A stretch of DNA of 64,000 bases from Pseudoduganella lutea. GTDB taxonomy: Bacteria > Pseudomonadota > Gammaproteobacteria > Burkholderiales > Burkholderiaceae_D. Shown here piece by piece: positions 49,187 through 59,021 of this stretch. The DNA lies in NCBI RefSeq assembly GCF_004209755.1, contig NZ_CP035913.1:6944001-7008000 (forward strand), written 5' to 3'. The notes below the pieces were generated by a model. That model worked only from the letters and a program-made list of their open reading frames with translations, was not told the origin of the DNA and searched no databases. A program made the translations under genes and the position numbers. Position 1 is the first letter of the stretch; the number at the start of each line of letters is the position of its first letter.

Positions 49187-51616
49187 TTACTCATGCCAGT
49201 AGCGTGGACGCGACAGCCGATACCGGTCCACGCGCAGCGGCGCGGCCAGGTCGATACGGATGGCGCCCACGGCATCGGTGCGCAGCATCGCGACATCACG
49301 CTTCTCGTACCGTTCCACGACTTCACGCTTCGGATGCCGGTAGCGGTTGCGATATCCGACCTGGAACACGGCAATCGCCGGCTGCACGGCATCGAGGAAG
49401 GCGTCGGTGGACGACGTGCCGCTGCCATGGTGCGGCACCAGCAGCACGTCCGACCGCAACGCACCCGCCGAGCGGCCGAGCAGTTCCGCCTCCTGGCGCG
49501 CCTCGATATCGCCGGCCAGCAGCACGGCCTTGCCGTCGGCGACGATGCGCAGCGTGCAGCTGCGGCCATTGGTTTTCAGCGACGCATCGGCATAGCTGGC
49601 GGCGGTCGGGTGCAGCATCTCGAAGCGCACGCCATCCCATTCCCAACGCTGGCCGGCAACGCACTGGCGGTGCATGGATGATGCCATTGCCACGGGGTGC
49701 GTTCGCGGCAGCGACGACAGCGTCCACCCGTCCCGGATTTCCTTCAGCACGGCCAGCGCACCGCCCACGTGGTCGGCATCGCCGTGGCTGACGACGATGC
49801 CGTCCAGCCGGCCGATGCCGCGCGCCCGCAGGTAGGGCACGATCACGCGGCTGCCGGCGTTTGCGTCGATACCGTAAGCGGGTCCCGTGTCGTACAACAG
49901 CCGGTGGGTCGCCGTTTCGATGAGCACCGCCATGCCCTGCCCGACGTCGAACGCGGTAATGCGCGCCGTGCCGTGCGGCGGCGCGTCGGGTTGCGCTGCC
50001 AGTAGCGGCAGCCACGTGAACGCGCCCAGCCAGCGGATTGGCCAGCCGCGTGGCGCCAGCAGCCACAGGGTGCCGAACAAGGCAAATGCGAACAGCCACC
50101 ATGGCGGCATCGGCGCATGCCACACGGCCAGCGGCGCCGCGCTGAGCCATTCCAGCACCAGGGCGAGCCAGCGCATCAATGCATGGGCCAGGAGCAGCAG
50201 TGGCGTCGCCAGCGGTTCCGGCAGCAGGCCGCCCGCCAGCGCCAGCGGCGTGACAAGCAGGCTGACGACGGGAATGGCGATTGCGTTGGCGAACGGGCTG
50301 ATGACGGACACCTGCGCGAACAGCAGCATGGTCAGCGGCACCAGCCCGAGTGTGACGGCGTATTGCGTGTTGACCGCGGCCAGGAGCGCCGCAACGATCC
50401 GCTGACGCCGGGTCAGCGGCGACGCCCGTCGGGCATCGGGGTCGATGGCTCCGGCATCCCCGGGATTCTTGTGGACCGCCGTGCGACCCACCGTCGCATA
50501 CAGGATGATGGCCACCGCACCGAACGACAGCCAGAACCCGGGCCACATCACGGCCCATGGATCGAGCAGCACGACCAGCCCCGCCGCCAATGCGAGCACG
50601 TGCGATACGCAGGCGATGCGGTTCATCCACAACGCCACCGCCACCACGCACAGCATGTACAGCGTGCGCTGCGCAGGCACGCCGAAGCCGGCCAGCAGCA
50701 CGTACAGCAAGGCCGCCACGATGCCCGCCAGCGCCCCCACCTTTTGCGCCGGCAACAGCAGCGGCAACTGCGCACGGCGCAGGAAGAACGAGCGCCGCCA
50801 CAGCGCCGACGCCGCCCATGCAACCAGCCCTGCAATCATCGTGATGTGCAGCCCGGAAATGGACACAAGGTGACTGATGCCCGTGCGGCTGAACACTTGC
50901 CAGTCATCCTGGTCGATGCCGCGCTGGTCGCCGACCACGAGGGCGACGATGACTTCGGCGTACTGGCGGCCGTCGAGCGCGCGCCGGATCTTGTCGCGCA
51001 AGCCGTGGCGCAGGCGTTCTACGGCATTGCGCCCGCTGAACACGAATTCGTCCAGCCGTTCGTGCGGCCCATCGGCGCGCACGTAGCCGGTGGCGCGGAT
51101 GCCCTGCTCCAGCAACCACAACTCATAGTCGAAACCGTGCGGGTTGGCATTGCCGTGCGGCCGCTGCAGCCGCACCTTCAGGCGCCACCGTTCGCCTGGC
51201 CGCAGGTCCGGCAAGGCTTGTGTCTCGCCGCGAAAGCCGGCATACCACGACAGGGCGATACGAGGCGGTACCGGCCCCCCTTCCGATCGTTCGACCGCGA
51301 AGAAAAAGCGGGTGAACTGGGCGGTGCGATTCGGCAAGTTGTCGACCGTGCCGGTAACGATGACGTCGCGGCCTTCGTCGGCTTTCGCCAGTTGCGGCGC
51401 GAGCGCCTGCGCCGCCATCGCTGCCGCCCAATAAAAGCCGAGGCCGGCGCCGCATGCCATGCCGGCGACCAGCCGCATCCTGCCACGCATGCGCCAAGAT
51501 GCGAGCACCGCCACCATGGCCAGCGCGGCCAACAGCAAGTACGGATGGGAAGGAAGCGACGCCTGGGTTTGCAACACCGCCGCACCGCCGACGAAGCCGA
51601 GAATCGCGCTGCGCAT
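49187..51616 (-). CDS. comEC: DNA internalisation competence protein ComEC/Rec2
   Basis: This 809-residue inner-membrane protein carries an N-terminal DUF4131 region, a multi-helix Competence domain (GISHLVSISGLHITMIAGLVAW, KVGALAGIVAALLYVLLAGFG) and a C-terminal metallo-beta-lactamase-like domain (GMAVLIETATHRLLYDTGP; VSHGDADHVGG; VPHHGSGTSST). It forms the channel for single-stranded DNA uptake, and the last domain may degrade the non-transported strand. ATG at 51616 has GGAGGTGGC upstream. It lies 42 bp after tatD in a run of five same-strand genes. Confidence 0.93.
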   Translation of the reverse strand: MRSAILGFVGGAAVLQTQASLPSHPYLLLAALAMVAVLASWRMRGRMRLVAGMACGAGLGFYWAAAMAAQALAPQLAKADEGRDVIVTGTVDNLPNRTAQFTRFFFAVERSEGGPVPPRIALSWYAGFRGETQALPDLRPGERWRLKVRLQRPHGNANPHGFDYELWLLEQGIRATGYVRADGPHERLDEFVFSGRNAVERLRHGLRDKIRRALDGRQYAEVIVALVVGDQRGIDQDDWQVFSRTGISHLVSISGLHITMIAGLVAWAASALWRRSFFLRRAQLPLLLPAQKVGALAGIVAALLYVLLAGFGVPAQRTLYMLCVVAVALWMNRIACVSHVLALAAGLVVLLDPWAVMWPGFWLSFGAVAIILYATVGRTAVHKNPGDAGAIDPDARRASPLTRRQRIVAALLAAVNTQYAVTLGLVPLTMLLFAQVSVISPFANAIAIPVVSLLVTPLALAGGLLPEPLATPLLLLAHALMRWLALVLEWLSAAPLAVWHAPMPPWWLFAFALFGTLWLLAPRGWPIRWLGAFTWLPLLAAQPDAPPHGTARITAFDVGQGMAVLIETATHRLLYDTGPAYGIDANAGSRVIVPYLRARGIGRLDGIVVSHGDADHVGGALAVLKEIRDGWTLSSLPRTHPVAMASSMHRQCVAGQRWEWDGVRFEMLHPTAASYADASLKTNGRSCTLRIVADGKAVLLAGDIEARQEAELLGRSAGALRSDVLLVPHHGSGTSSTDAFLDAVQPAIAVFQVGYRNRYRHPKREVVERYEKRDVAMLRTDAVGAIRIDLAAPLRVDRYRLSRPRYWHE

Positions 51617-51658
51617 GCCACCTCCTCGCGAGAGCGGCACGCGCGGCGTACCGGAACG

Positions 51659-52462
51659 CTACAGGCCTGTCAGGGCCCGCAGCCGAGGCATTACGATATG
51701 CGCGTTCGCCGTCGTGGCATCTTGAAGTTCGTCAACGGATATGCCGCGCAGCTGCGCCAGTACTGCGGCAATACCGGGAACCTGGTCCGGCGTATTGACG
51801 CCCGGATGCAGCCAGTGCGGCGCGATATCCGGCGCATCGGTTTCCATCACGATGGCCGACATCGGCAATTGTTCCGCCAGCCGCCGGATCTGCAATGCCC
51901 GTGTAAACGTGAGGTTGCCGCCGAAGCCCAGTTTGAAACCGATGTCGATATAGCCCTGCGCCTGCTGGAAACTGCCGTTGAACGCATGGGCGATGCCGCC
52001 GGCCGGCGGGATCTGCCGCACGTGTTTCAATACCTGGTCCTGCGACTTGCGAACGTGGGTCAGCACGGGCAAGCCGAACTCCCGGGCGATTTTCAATTGT
52101 TCGCGGAAGAACAGCACCTGCTTGTCGCGCATTTCCGGCGTGCACAGCTGGGGAAGGAAGAAGTCCAGCCCCACCTCGCCGATGGCCACGAAGTTCGGAT
52201 CGTCGAGCGCAGCGCGCACCGTGTCGCGCATGGCCGCGAGATCGCCCTCGGTGGCGTTGGGCACGCAGATCGGGTGGATGCCGATCGCATACGACGCATT
52301 GCCGGCGGCGGCGCCGAGCGCACGTACCGCATCCCAGTTGCTGCGGTCGATCGCCGGGATCACGATCATGCCGACGCCCGCCTCCAGCGCACGGGCGGCC
52401 ACGCCGAGCGAGTCTCCGCCGAATTCGCGCGCATCGAGGTGGCAGTGGGTATCGATCCACAT
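51659..52462 (-). CDS. tatD: TatD family metal-dependent hydrolase
   Basis: This 267-residue TIM-barrel hydrolase keeps the metal ligands of the TatD DNase family: DTHCHLD at the start, GEVGLDF, LTHVRKS, HAFNGS and ETDAPDIAP. Members are Mg-dependent 3'-5' exonucleases. It follows lolD by only 4 bp. The start at 52462 directly before WIDTHCHLD is preferred over an upstream Met. Confidence 0.88.
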   Translation of the reverse strand: MWIDTHCHLDAREFGGDSLGVAARALEAGVGMIVIPAIDRSNWDAVRALGAAAGNASYAIGIHPICVPNATEGDLAAMRDTVRAALDDPNFVAIGEVGLDFFLPQLCTPEMRDKQVLFFREQLKIAREFGLPVLTHVRKSQDQVLKHVRQIPPAGGIAHAFNGSFQQAQGYIDIGFKLGFGGNLTFTRALQIRRLAEQLPMSAIVMETDAPDIAPHWLHPGVNTPDQVPGIAAVLAQLRGISVDELQDATTANAHIVMPRLRALTGL

Positions 52463-52466
52463 GGTG

Positions 52467-53171
52467 TTATTCCGGCCGCAGGCCTTCATCCGTCAGCCGC
52501 AGCACGCGGTCGCAGCGGCGCGCCAGCTCCGGATCGTGGGTGACGATCACGAAGGCCGTGCCCAGCGTGCGCGACAGCTCCAGCATCAGGTCGAAGATCG
52601 CTTCGGCTGTGGTGTGATCGAGGTTGCCGGTCGGCTCGTCGGCCAGCACGCACGCCGGTTGCGTGACAAGAGCCCGCGCCAGCGCCACGCGCTGCCGTTC
52701 GCCGCCGGACAGTTCGCCCGGCACGTGCGTGACGCGCTTGGCCAGGTTCACGCGGGCCAGCATGGCCTGCGCCGCTTCCTCGGCCTGCGCGCGTTTCATG
52801 CGGCGGATCAGCAGCGGCATCGCCACGTTGTCCAGCGCCGAGAATTCCGGCAGCAGGTGGTGGAACTGGTAGACGAAGCCCAGCGCGCTGTTGCGCAGGT
52901 CGCCCCGCGCCGCCTCGGACAGTGTGGCGAAATCCTTGCCCTGCAAGGTTACGCTGCCGGTGGTGGGCGTGTCGAGCCCGCCCAGCAGGTGTAGCAGCGT
53001 CGACTTGCCGGAACCGGAGGCGCCGATGATGGCCACGCGCTCGCCGCGCCGCACCTCGAAGTCGATGCCCTTCAACACGGGCACCGCATAGCTCCCCTGC
53101 GTAAACGTCTTGCCGAGGTTGCGGCAGGAAAGGACGGGGGGTTCATTCATGGCGTGCAGGGTTTCACTCAT
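52467..53171 (-). CDS. lolD: lipoprotein-releasing ABC transporter ATPase LolD
   Basis: This 234-residue ATPase powers release of outer-membrane lipoproteins to LolA. Walker A is GASGSGKST, the signature [15 protein letters not shown], Walker [13 protein letters not shown] and the switch His VTHDPEL. The start overlaps the upstream permease stop by 8 bp; a Met seven codons later (MNEPPVLSC) is also possible. Confidence 0.93.
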   Translation of the reverse strand: MSETLHAMNEPPVLSCRNLGKTFTQGSYAVPVLKGIDFEVRRGERVAIIGASGSGKSTLLHLLGGLDTPTTGSVTLQGKDFATLSEAARGDLRNSALGFVYQFHHLLPEFSALDNVAMPLLIRRMKRAQAEEAAQAMLARVNLAKRVTHVPGELSGGERQRVALARALVTQPACVLADEPTGNLDHTTAEAIFDLMLELSRTLGTAFVIVTHDPELARRCDRVLRLTDEGLRPE

Positions 53172-54432
53172 AGCGCAGCGCCTCCGCCGGTTTCACTTGC
53201 GAGGCCCAGCGGCTCGGCCAGATCGTGGCCACAAAGGCCAGCAGCACGGCGATCGTGCCGATCGTGGCGACGTCCGGCCAGCGCATGTCCGATGGCACGG
53301 TGGTGATGTAATAGATATCCTTCGACAAGAACTGCACTCCCAATATTTGTTCGATGAATGGCACGATGACGTCGATGTTCGATGCCACCAGCACGCCGCC
53401 GCCCACGCCCAGCACGGTGCCGAGCAGCCCGACCAGCGCGCCCTGGATGACGAAGATCTTCATGATCGACCGGGGCGACGCGCCCAGTGTGCGCAGGATC
53501 GCGATGTCCGGCTGCTTGTCGGTCACCGTCATCACCAGCGTGGACACGAGGTTGAACGCGGCCACGGCCACGATCAGCGTAAGGATGATGAACATCATGC
53601 GCTTTTCCGTCTGCACGGCGGCGAACCAGTTGGCGTTCAGCTTCGACCAGTCGCGCACTTCGAGGTTGGCCGGCATGAGTTGCTTGAGTTCCTCGGCCAC
53701 TTGCGGCGCGCGGTGCATGTCGGCCAGGCGCAGGCGCAGGCCGGCGGGGGCCGCCATGCGCAGCATGCGCTGCGCATCTTCCAGGTGGATGAAGGCCATG
53801 CCTGCATCGAATTCCTGGTGCTGCGCGGCGAAGATGCCGACCACCCTGAACGAACGCATGCGCGGCACCAGGCCGGCCGGTGTGACCGTGCCCTGCGGCA
53901 GTACCATCGTCACCTTTTCGCCGATGCCCGCATTCAGCGAGCGGGCCAGGTCGATGCCCAGCACGATGTTGAATTCGCCGGGCCGCAGCGCCGTGAAGCT
54001 GCCCATCCGGATGTGCTTCGTCACGTCGGACACGGCCGGCTCCTGCTCCGGCAACACGCCGCGCACCATGGCCGGGCGCAAGGCTTCGCCGCCATGCATG
54101 AGGCCCGCCTGCGTTTCCGAGAACGGTGCGGCGCCTTTCACTTCCGGATGGCGCAGCGCGTTCTTCGCCTGCTGCTGCCAGTCGGGCATGCCGCCGGCCT
54201 TGTCGAACACTTCCACGTGCGCCAGCACCGACAGCATGCGGTTCGTCACATCCTTCTGGAAGCCGTTCATCACGGAGAGGATGATGATCAGCGCGGCCAC
54301 GCCGAGCGCAATACCGGCCATCGAGATCAGCGAGATGAAGGAGATGAAGCGGTTGCGCCCGCCGCGCTTGCCCGCGCGGGTATAGCGCAGGCCGACCTGC
54401 CATTCATACGGAAGATTTTTAACGAAGCTCAT
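53164..54432 (-). CDS. lolC: lipoprotein-releasing system permease LolC/LolE type (copy 1)
   Basis: This 422-residue FtsX-like permease has one N-terminal membrane helix ([19 protein letters not shown]), a large periplasmic domain (about 50-270) and three C-terminal helices. The C-terminal region contains [25 protein letters not shown], a typical MacB/FtsX coupling motif. It is directly upstream of and overlapping lolD. It is strongly similar along its whole length to the next gene upstream (54502-55764). Confidence 0.9.
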   Translation of the reverse strand: MSFVKNLPYEWQVGLRYTRAGKRGGRNRFISFISLISMAGIALGVAALIIILSVMNGFQKDVTNRMLSVLAHVEVFDKAGGMPDWQQQAKNALRHPEVKGAAPFSETQAGLMHGGEALRPAMVRGVLPEQEPAVSDVTKHIRMGSFTALRPGEFNIVLGIDLARSLNAGIGEKVTMVLPQGTVTPAGLVPRMRSFRVVGIFAAQHQEFDAGMAFIHLEDAQRMLRMAAPAGLRLRLADMHRAPQVAEELKQLMPANLEVRDWSKLNANWFAAVQTEKRMMFIILTLIVAVAAFNLVSTLVMTVTDKQPDIAILRTLGASPRSIMKIFVIQGALVGLLGTVLGVGGGVLVASNIDVIVPFIEQILGVQFLSKDIYYITTVPSDMRWPDVATIGTIAVLLAFVATIWPSRWASQVKPAEALRYE

Positions 54433-54501
54433 CGCTCACCATGCATCGAGGGAGCCGAAGTGTGCCACAAAGCGGGCCTGCTCATGGACGTCTTCATGCG
54501 A

Positions 54502-55764
54502 TTACTCATACCGCAGCGCCTCCGCGGGTTTCACCCGTGCCGCCCACCAGCTGGGATACAGCGTGGCCACGAACGCCAGGCCCACGGCCGTGCCGCCGAT
54601 GGCCGCCACGTCGCCCCAGCGCAGGTCCGAAGGCACGGCGCTGATGAAATAGATATCCTTCGACAGGAACTTCAGGCCAAGCACGCTTTCGATGGCGGGC
54701 ACGATCACGTCCACGTTCAGTGCCAGCAGCACGCCGCCGGCCACGCCCAGCGCGGTGCCGATCACGCCGACCAGCGCACCCTGCACCATGAACACCTGCA
54801 TGATCGAACGGGGTGATGCGCCGAGCGTGCGCAGGATGGCGATGTCGGCCTGCTTGTCCGTGACCGTCATGACCAGGGTGGCGACGAGGTTGAACGCCGC
54901 CACGGCGATGATCAGCGTGAGGATGATGAACATCATGCGCTTCTGGGTCTGCACGGCGGCGAACCAGTTGGCGTTCAGCTTCGACCAGTCGCGCACGAGC
55001 AGGTCGCCCGGCATCGACTGCTTCAGCTGGAACGCCACCTCGGGCGCCTGGTTCATGTCTTCGATCTTCAGGCGCAGGCCATAGGGGCCGGGAAGATTCA
55101 GCAATTGCTGGCCATCGGCCAGGTGCACGTAGGCCAGCGAGGAATCGAATTCGTTGTGGCCCGCCTCGAAGATGCCGACCACGGTGAAGGTGCGCATCGC
55201 CGGCGCACCGCCGGACAGGCCGCCTTCGGACAGCGCCATGGCCACCTTGCCGCCCACCTTCACTTCGAGTGCCTTGGCCAGCTCCACGCCGAGCACGATG
55301 CCTTGTTCGCCCGGCTTCAGGCCCGCCAGGCTGCCCGCCTTCACCTGGCGCGGAATGTCCGACACCTTGCCTTCTTCCTCCGGCAGGATGCCGCGCACGA
55401 TCGCCGGGCGCAGCACGTCGCCGCCATGCGCCAGCAGCGCCTGCAGCTCGACGAAGGGCGCGGCGCCCTTCACTTCCGGATTGGCGAATGCGCTGCGGGC
55501 CGTGGCGTGCCAGTCGGTCATCGGGCCACCCATCTGGTAGACCTCGATATGCCCCAGCACGGAGAGCATGCGTGTGGTGACCTCTTTCTGGAAGCCGTTG
55601 TACACGGAGAGGACGATGATCAGCGCGGCCACGCCCAGGCCGATCCCCGCCATCGAGATCGCGGAAATGAACGAGATGAAGCTGTTGCGGCCGCTGCGCC
55701 GGCCGGCGCGCGTGTAGCGCAGGCCGACTTGCCATTCGAACGGCAACTTGTGCGTGAAACTCAT
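54502..55764 (-). CDS. lolE: lipoprotein-releasing system permease LolC/LolE type (copy 2)
   Basis: This 420-residue permease is a tandem paralogue of the gene after it. Both share the opening MSF-x3[15 protein letters not shown], the block [27 protein letters not shown], and the ending [10 protein letters not shown]; the periplasmic domains differ more. Most betaproteobacteria I know carry one LolC/E-type gene beside lolD, so this looks like a local duplication that could supply a LolC/LolE-like heterodimer. The start at 55764 matches the copy 1 start. A 69-bp gap separates the two. Confidence 0.88.
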   Translation of the reverse strand: MSFTHKLPFEWQVGLRYTRAGRRSGRNSFISFISAISMAGIGLGVAALIIVLSVYNGFQKEVTTRMLSVLGHIEVYQMGGPMTDWHATARSAFANPEVKGAAPFVELQALLAHGGDVLRPAIVRGILPEEEGKVSDIPRQVKAGSLAGLKPGEQGIVLGVELAKALEVKVGGKVAMALSEGGLSGGAPAMRTFTVVGIFEAGHNEFDSSLAYVHLADGQQLLNLPGPYGLRLKIEDMNQAPEVAFQLKQSMPGDLLVRDWSKLNANWFAAVQTQKRMMFIILTLIIAVAAFNLVATLVMTVTDKQADIAILRTLGASPRSIMQVFMVQGALVGVIGTALGVAGGVLLALNVDVIVPAIESVLGLKFLSKDIYFISAVPSDLRWGDVAAIGGTAVGLAFVATLYPSWWAARVKPAEALRYE

Positions 55765-55886
55765 GGAGAAGGATGGCTCGTGGTGCAAAGTGCGCAGTTT
55801 GCCATATAAACAGCATTGCCGGAGATACAGCTGAGCAGCGCAGGTGGGTGGCCAGGCGGCCCGGGGCGTGGCGCGCGCCGATCTTC

Positions 55887-55892
55887 TATAAT
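55887..55892 (+). promoter_or_regulatory. consensus -10 box five bases before the start codon at 55898
   Basis: TATAAT at 55887-55892 is a perfect -10 hexamer. The first start codon follows at 55898, where the transcript itself should begin, and there is no Shine-Dalgarno. No good -35 is visible. Confidence 0.45.
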
Positions 55893-55897
55893 GTCGC

Positions 55898-56923
55898 ATG
55901 GCTTCCACGACCCTTGTTTTACCCTTCGGCCTACCGCAGGCCGAAATGGCGCCGGACCTGGTCCGCGCCCTGCAGGCCCCGGCCCTGGCGACTTTACTTT
56001 CTCGCAACTCCACGCACACCGTCCACGCGTTCGACGCCGACACGCGCTTGCTGCCGCACGAGGCGTGGCTGGCGCACGCGCTGGGCCTGGCCGGCGATCC
56101 CTCCGACCGGCCGGCCGCGCCATTCGCGCCGGCCGTGATGCGCGGCCTCGGCCTGGCGCCCGATGCGGGCCACTGGTTCCTGTTCCACCCCGTGCACGTG
56201 GTCGTGGGCACGCACCTGATGATGCCGGACCTGCGCGGCCTGCGCATCACCGATGACGAGTCGCGCGCGCTGTTCGCCGCCGCGCTGCCGCTGTTCGAGG
56301 AGCTGGGCAAGACGCTCGTCTACGGCAACGCCACGACGTGGTTCCTGCGCGCCGACGACTGGGCCGGGCTGGCAACGGCCTCGCCGGACGCCGCTACGGG
56401 CGACAACCTGCACCCGTGGCTGCCCGCGGGCGACGCGGCGCGCGACTTCCGCCGCCTGCTCAATGAAGTGCAGATGCTCTGGCATGCGCACCCGGTGAAC
56501 GAAGCGCGCCGGCAACCCGTCAATTCGTTCTGGCTGTGGGGCGGCGGCCCGGGCTCCCAGCCGCGCCCGGAACTGGCGCTGGCCACCAGCGCCTCGCCCG
56601 CCTGGGTGAACGCGCTGGCCACGCCGGAACTGCGCGACGCCACCTGTGTCCAATGGCTGACAACGAAAGACCACGAGCGCACCGCCGTGCTGGGCCACCT
56701 GACGGCGGCCGGGCTGGCCGAAGACTGGCCGGGCTGGCTGGAATCGATGCGGCAGCTGGAAGACCAGTGGTTCGCGCCCCTGCTGGGCGCGCTGCGCTCG
56801 GGGCAAACGTCGGCCGTGCGCCTCGTGCTGGCGAACCGGCGCGGCTGGAGCGATACCACCACCACGAAACTGGCGCTGAACAAGTTCTGGCGCCATGAAA
56901 ATTTCAAGAATCTGCTGACATGA
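55898..56923 (+). CDS. phosphoglycerate mutase-like conserved protein upstream of recJ
   Basis: This 341-residue protein resembles an uncharacterised betaproteobacterial family usually named cofactor-independent phosphoglycerate mutase-like (RPE/BPG-iPGM-type) regulatory protein and typically encoded next to recJ. Marks are VHVVVGTHLMMPDL, LNEVQMLWHAHPVNEARR and the motif PVNSFWLWGGG. Metal ligands of true phosphoglycerate mutases are not evident to me, so enzymatic activity is doubtful. It sits 70 bp before recJ on the same strand and is divergent from the lol genes. Confidence 0.65.
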   Translation: MASTTLVLPFGLPQAEMAPDLVRALQAPALATLLSRNSTHTVHAFDADTRLLPHEAWLAHALGLAGDPSDRPAAPFAPAVMRGLGLAPDAGHWFLFHPVHVVVGTHLMMPDLRGLRITDDESRALFAAALPLFEELGKTLVYGNATTWFLRADDWAGLATASPDAATGDNLHPWLPAGDAARDFRRLLNEVQMLWHAHPVNEARRQPVNSFWLWGGGPGSQPRPELALATSASPAWVNALATPELRDATCVQWLTTKDHERTAVLGHLTAAGLAEDWPGWLESMRQLEDQWFAPLLGALRSGQTSAVRLVLANRRGWSDTTTTKLALNKFWRHENFKNLLT

Positions 56924-56993
56924 TTCCTCACCCGAATCCATTCGCCCGAATTTTTCACCCGCAACTGCTCACCTGCCTGGACCAAGCCGACTC

Positions 56994-58688
56994 ATGACCC
57001 GTATCACCCACCGCCCCTGCCCGTTCCGCGAATCGGAAATGCTGCGCCAGGGGGGCATTCATCCCGTGCTGGCACGCCTGTTCGCGGCGCGCGGCCTGAC
57101 CGATCCGAAGGAGCTGTCGTCCGAACTGTCGGCGTTGATCCTGCCCTCGGGCCTGCTGCACATCGATGCCGCGGCCGTCTTCCTGGCGGATGCGATCGCC
57201 GCGAACAAGCGCATGGTGATCGTGGCCGACTATGATTGCGACGGCGCCACGGCCTGCGCCACCGCGCTGCGCGGCCTGCGCGCGATGGGCGCGAATGTCG
57301 ACTTCATCGTGCCGAACCGTTTCGAGTATGGCTATGGCCTGACGCCCGAGATCGTGGCGCTCACGGCGCGCGAGAAGTCGCCGGACATCATCCTCACCGT
57401 CGACAACGGCATCGCCAGCATCGATGGCGTGGAAGAAGCCAAGCGGCGCGGCATCGAAGTCGTCGTCACCGATCACCACCTGCCGGGCGACCGGCTGCCC
57501 GATGCGCGCGTGATCGTCAACCCGAACCAGCCGGCGTGCGGCTTCCCGTCGAAGAACCTGGCCGGCGTGGGCGTGGTGTTCTACGTGCTGCTGGCGCTGC
57601 GCGCGGAACTGCGCCGGCGCGGCGTGTTCGATGCGCAAACCCAGCCCAAGCTCGACTCGCTGCTCGACCTGGTGGCACTGGGCACGGTGGCGGACGTGGT
57701 GAAGCTCGACTCCAACAACCGCATCCTCGTGGCGCAGGGCCTGAAACGCATGCGCGCCGGGCGCATGCACGCGGGCGTGGCCGCCCTGTTCCGCGTGGCC
57801 GGCCGCCAGGCGCGCAGTGCCACGCCGTTCGACCTCGGCTTCGCGCTCGGGCCGCGCCTGAACGCGGCGGGCCGGCTGGAAGACATGTCGCTGGGGATCG
57901 AATGCCTCGTCACGGACGATGAAGGCCGCGCCTGGGCATTGGCCCAGCAGCTCAATGAGATCAACCTGAAGCGGCGCGAGATCGAGGCGGAAATGCAGGA
58001 CACGGCGCTGCTGCACCTGGACGATTTCCAGCCTTCGCAGAGTTCCACGATCAGCGTGTTCGACGAATCGTGGCACCAGGGCGTGATCGGCATCGTGGCC
58101 TCGCGCCTGAAGGAAAAATTCTACCGGCCCACGATCACGTTCGCGCCGGCCGGCGATGGCTGGATCAAGGGTTCGGGCCGCTCGATCGCGGGCTTTCACA
58201 TGCGCGATGCGCTGGACCTGGTGTCGAAACGGGCGCCGAGCCTGATCGACAAGTTCGGCGGGCACGCCATGGCGGCCGGCCTGTCGATCCGTGCGGATGC
58301 GTTCGAGGCGTTTTCAGAGGCGTTCGAGACGGTCGGCCGCGCGTGGCTCACGGAGCAGCAGCTCGAACGGATCGTGGAAACGGACGGCCCGCTGGAAGAT
58401 GGCTATTTCACCACGGACTTCATCGAATTGATGGATGGCATCGTGTGGGGCCAGGGCTTCGCGCCACCCGTGTTCTGCGACGAATTCCGCGTGATCAGCC
58501 AGCGCATCCTGAAGGATCGCCACCTGAAGCTGCTGCTGGAACGAAACGGCGCGCGCTACGATGCTATCTGGTTCGGCCGCACCGATGCGCTCGGCGACCG
58601 CGCCCGCATCGCTTTCCGGCTCGACGCCAATGAATACAACGGCACCACCCGTGTGCAGTTGATGGTCGAGCACGCGGAGCCGGCCTGA
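56994..58688 (+). CDS. recJ: single-stranded-DNA-specific exonuclease RecJ
   Basis: This 564-residue 5'-3' ssDNA exonuclease works in recombination and mismatch repair. It has the DHH phosphoesterase motifs: IVADYDCDGATA (motif I), TVDNGIAS, VTDHHLPGDRLP (DHH), then the DHHA1 domain with GSGRSIAGFHMRDAL and KFGGHAMAAGLS. Length is near the E. coli enzyme (577). Its stop marks the left edge of the accessory patch that follows. Confidence 0.95.
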   Translation: MTRITHRPCPFRESEMLRQGGIHPVLARLFAARGLTDPKELSSELSALILPSGLLHIDAAAVFLADAIAANKRMVIVADYDCDGATACATALRGLRAMGANVDFIVPNRFEYGYGLTPEIVALTAREKSPDIILTVDNGIASIDGVEEAKRRGIEVVVTDHHLPGDRLPDARVIVNPNQPACGFPSKNLAGVGVVFYVLLALRAELRRRGVFDAQTQPKLDSLLDLVALGTVADVVKLDSNNRILVAQGLKRMRAGRMHAGVAALFRVAGRQARSATPFDLGFALGPRLNAAGRLEDMSLGIECLVTDDEGRAWALAQQLNEINLKRREIEAEMQDTALLHLDDFQPSQSSTISVFDESWHQGVIGIVASRLKEKFYRPTITFAPAGDGWIKGSGRSIAGFHMRDALDLVSKRAPSLIDKFGGHAMAAGLSIRADAFEAFSEAFETVGRAWLTEQQLERIVETDGPLEDGYFTTDFIELMDGIVWGQGFAPPVFCDEFRVISQRILKDRHLKLLLERNGARYDAIWFGRTDALGDRARIAFRLDANEYNGTTRVQLMVEHAEPA

Positions 58689-58718
58689 AGAACCTAGCAA
58701 AGCCGGCCATTGTCCTGA

Positions 58719-58988
58719 GAGCAGAAGGCCATTGAGGACACCCCCCAGATCGAAATAGACGTCTACATCCCTGGTTTCCGCGCCTTTGCAGGAAATGGTG
58801 GTGGCGAGATCCTCGCGGTCGATCCAGCCGGCGCCATGTACATTATTCCGTCGATAGGATTGGCGGCAGAACATGCCATCGGAATTGCTGGCCCGCTCGC
58901 CGGATGCGCGCACAAACGTTTGAACTGGACACTGATGACGGGATTGGGGTGTGAGCGGCCCAGCCACATAAATCTCATTACCGCTTGA
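58719..58988 (+). pseudogene. remnant of a SUKH (SMI1/KNR4) family gene
   Basis: An open frame of 89 codons, without a start codon, begins just after a stop 30 bp past recJ. It reads VYIPGFRAFAGNGGGEILAVD, then GAMYIIPSIGLAAEHAIGIA. This matches the core of SUKH proteins (pattern Y-x-PGF-x-xFG-x-NGGGE-x-xAFD, then IPxIGM). The N-terminal half is missing, and after about residue 65 the sequence loses similarity, as after a frameshift. SUKH proteins are commonly immunity proteins of polymorphic toxins. No toxin gene is adjacent. Confidence 0.65.
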
Positions 58989-59015
58989 CGTTGACGTTAC
59001 GTCAGCCAATACAAT
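58985..59015 (+). promoter_or_regulatory. MerR-type promoter with 19-bp spacer and internal palindrome
   Basis: TTGACG (58985-58990) and TACAAT (59010-59015) are 19 bp apart, the unusual spacing typical of MerR-activated promoters. The palindrome TGACGTTACGTCA (58992-59004) lies in the spacer and fits a MerR-dimer operator. The -35 overlaps the end of the SUKH remnant. Confidence 0.65.
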
Positions 59016-59021
59016 GAAATT

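Noticed and set aside
58763..58978. A 71-codon minus-strand frame over the SUKH remnant.
   Set aside because: Its translation has no recognisable pattern, while the plus-strand frame at the same place reads a SUKH core.
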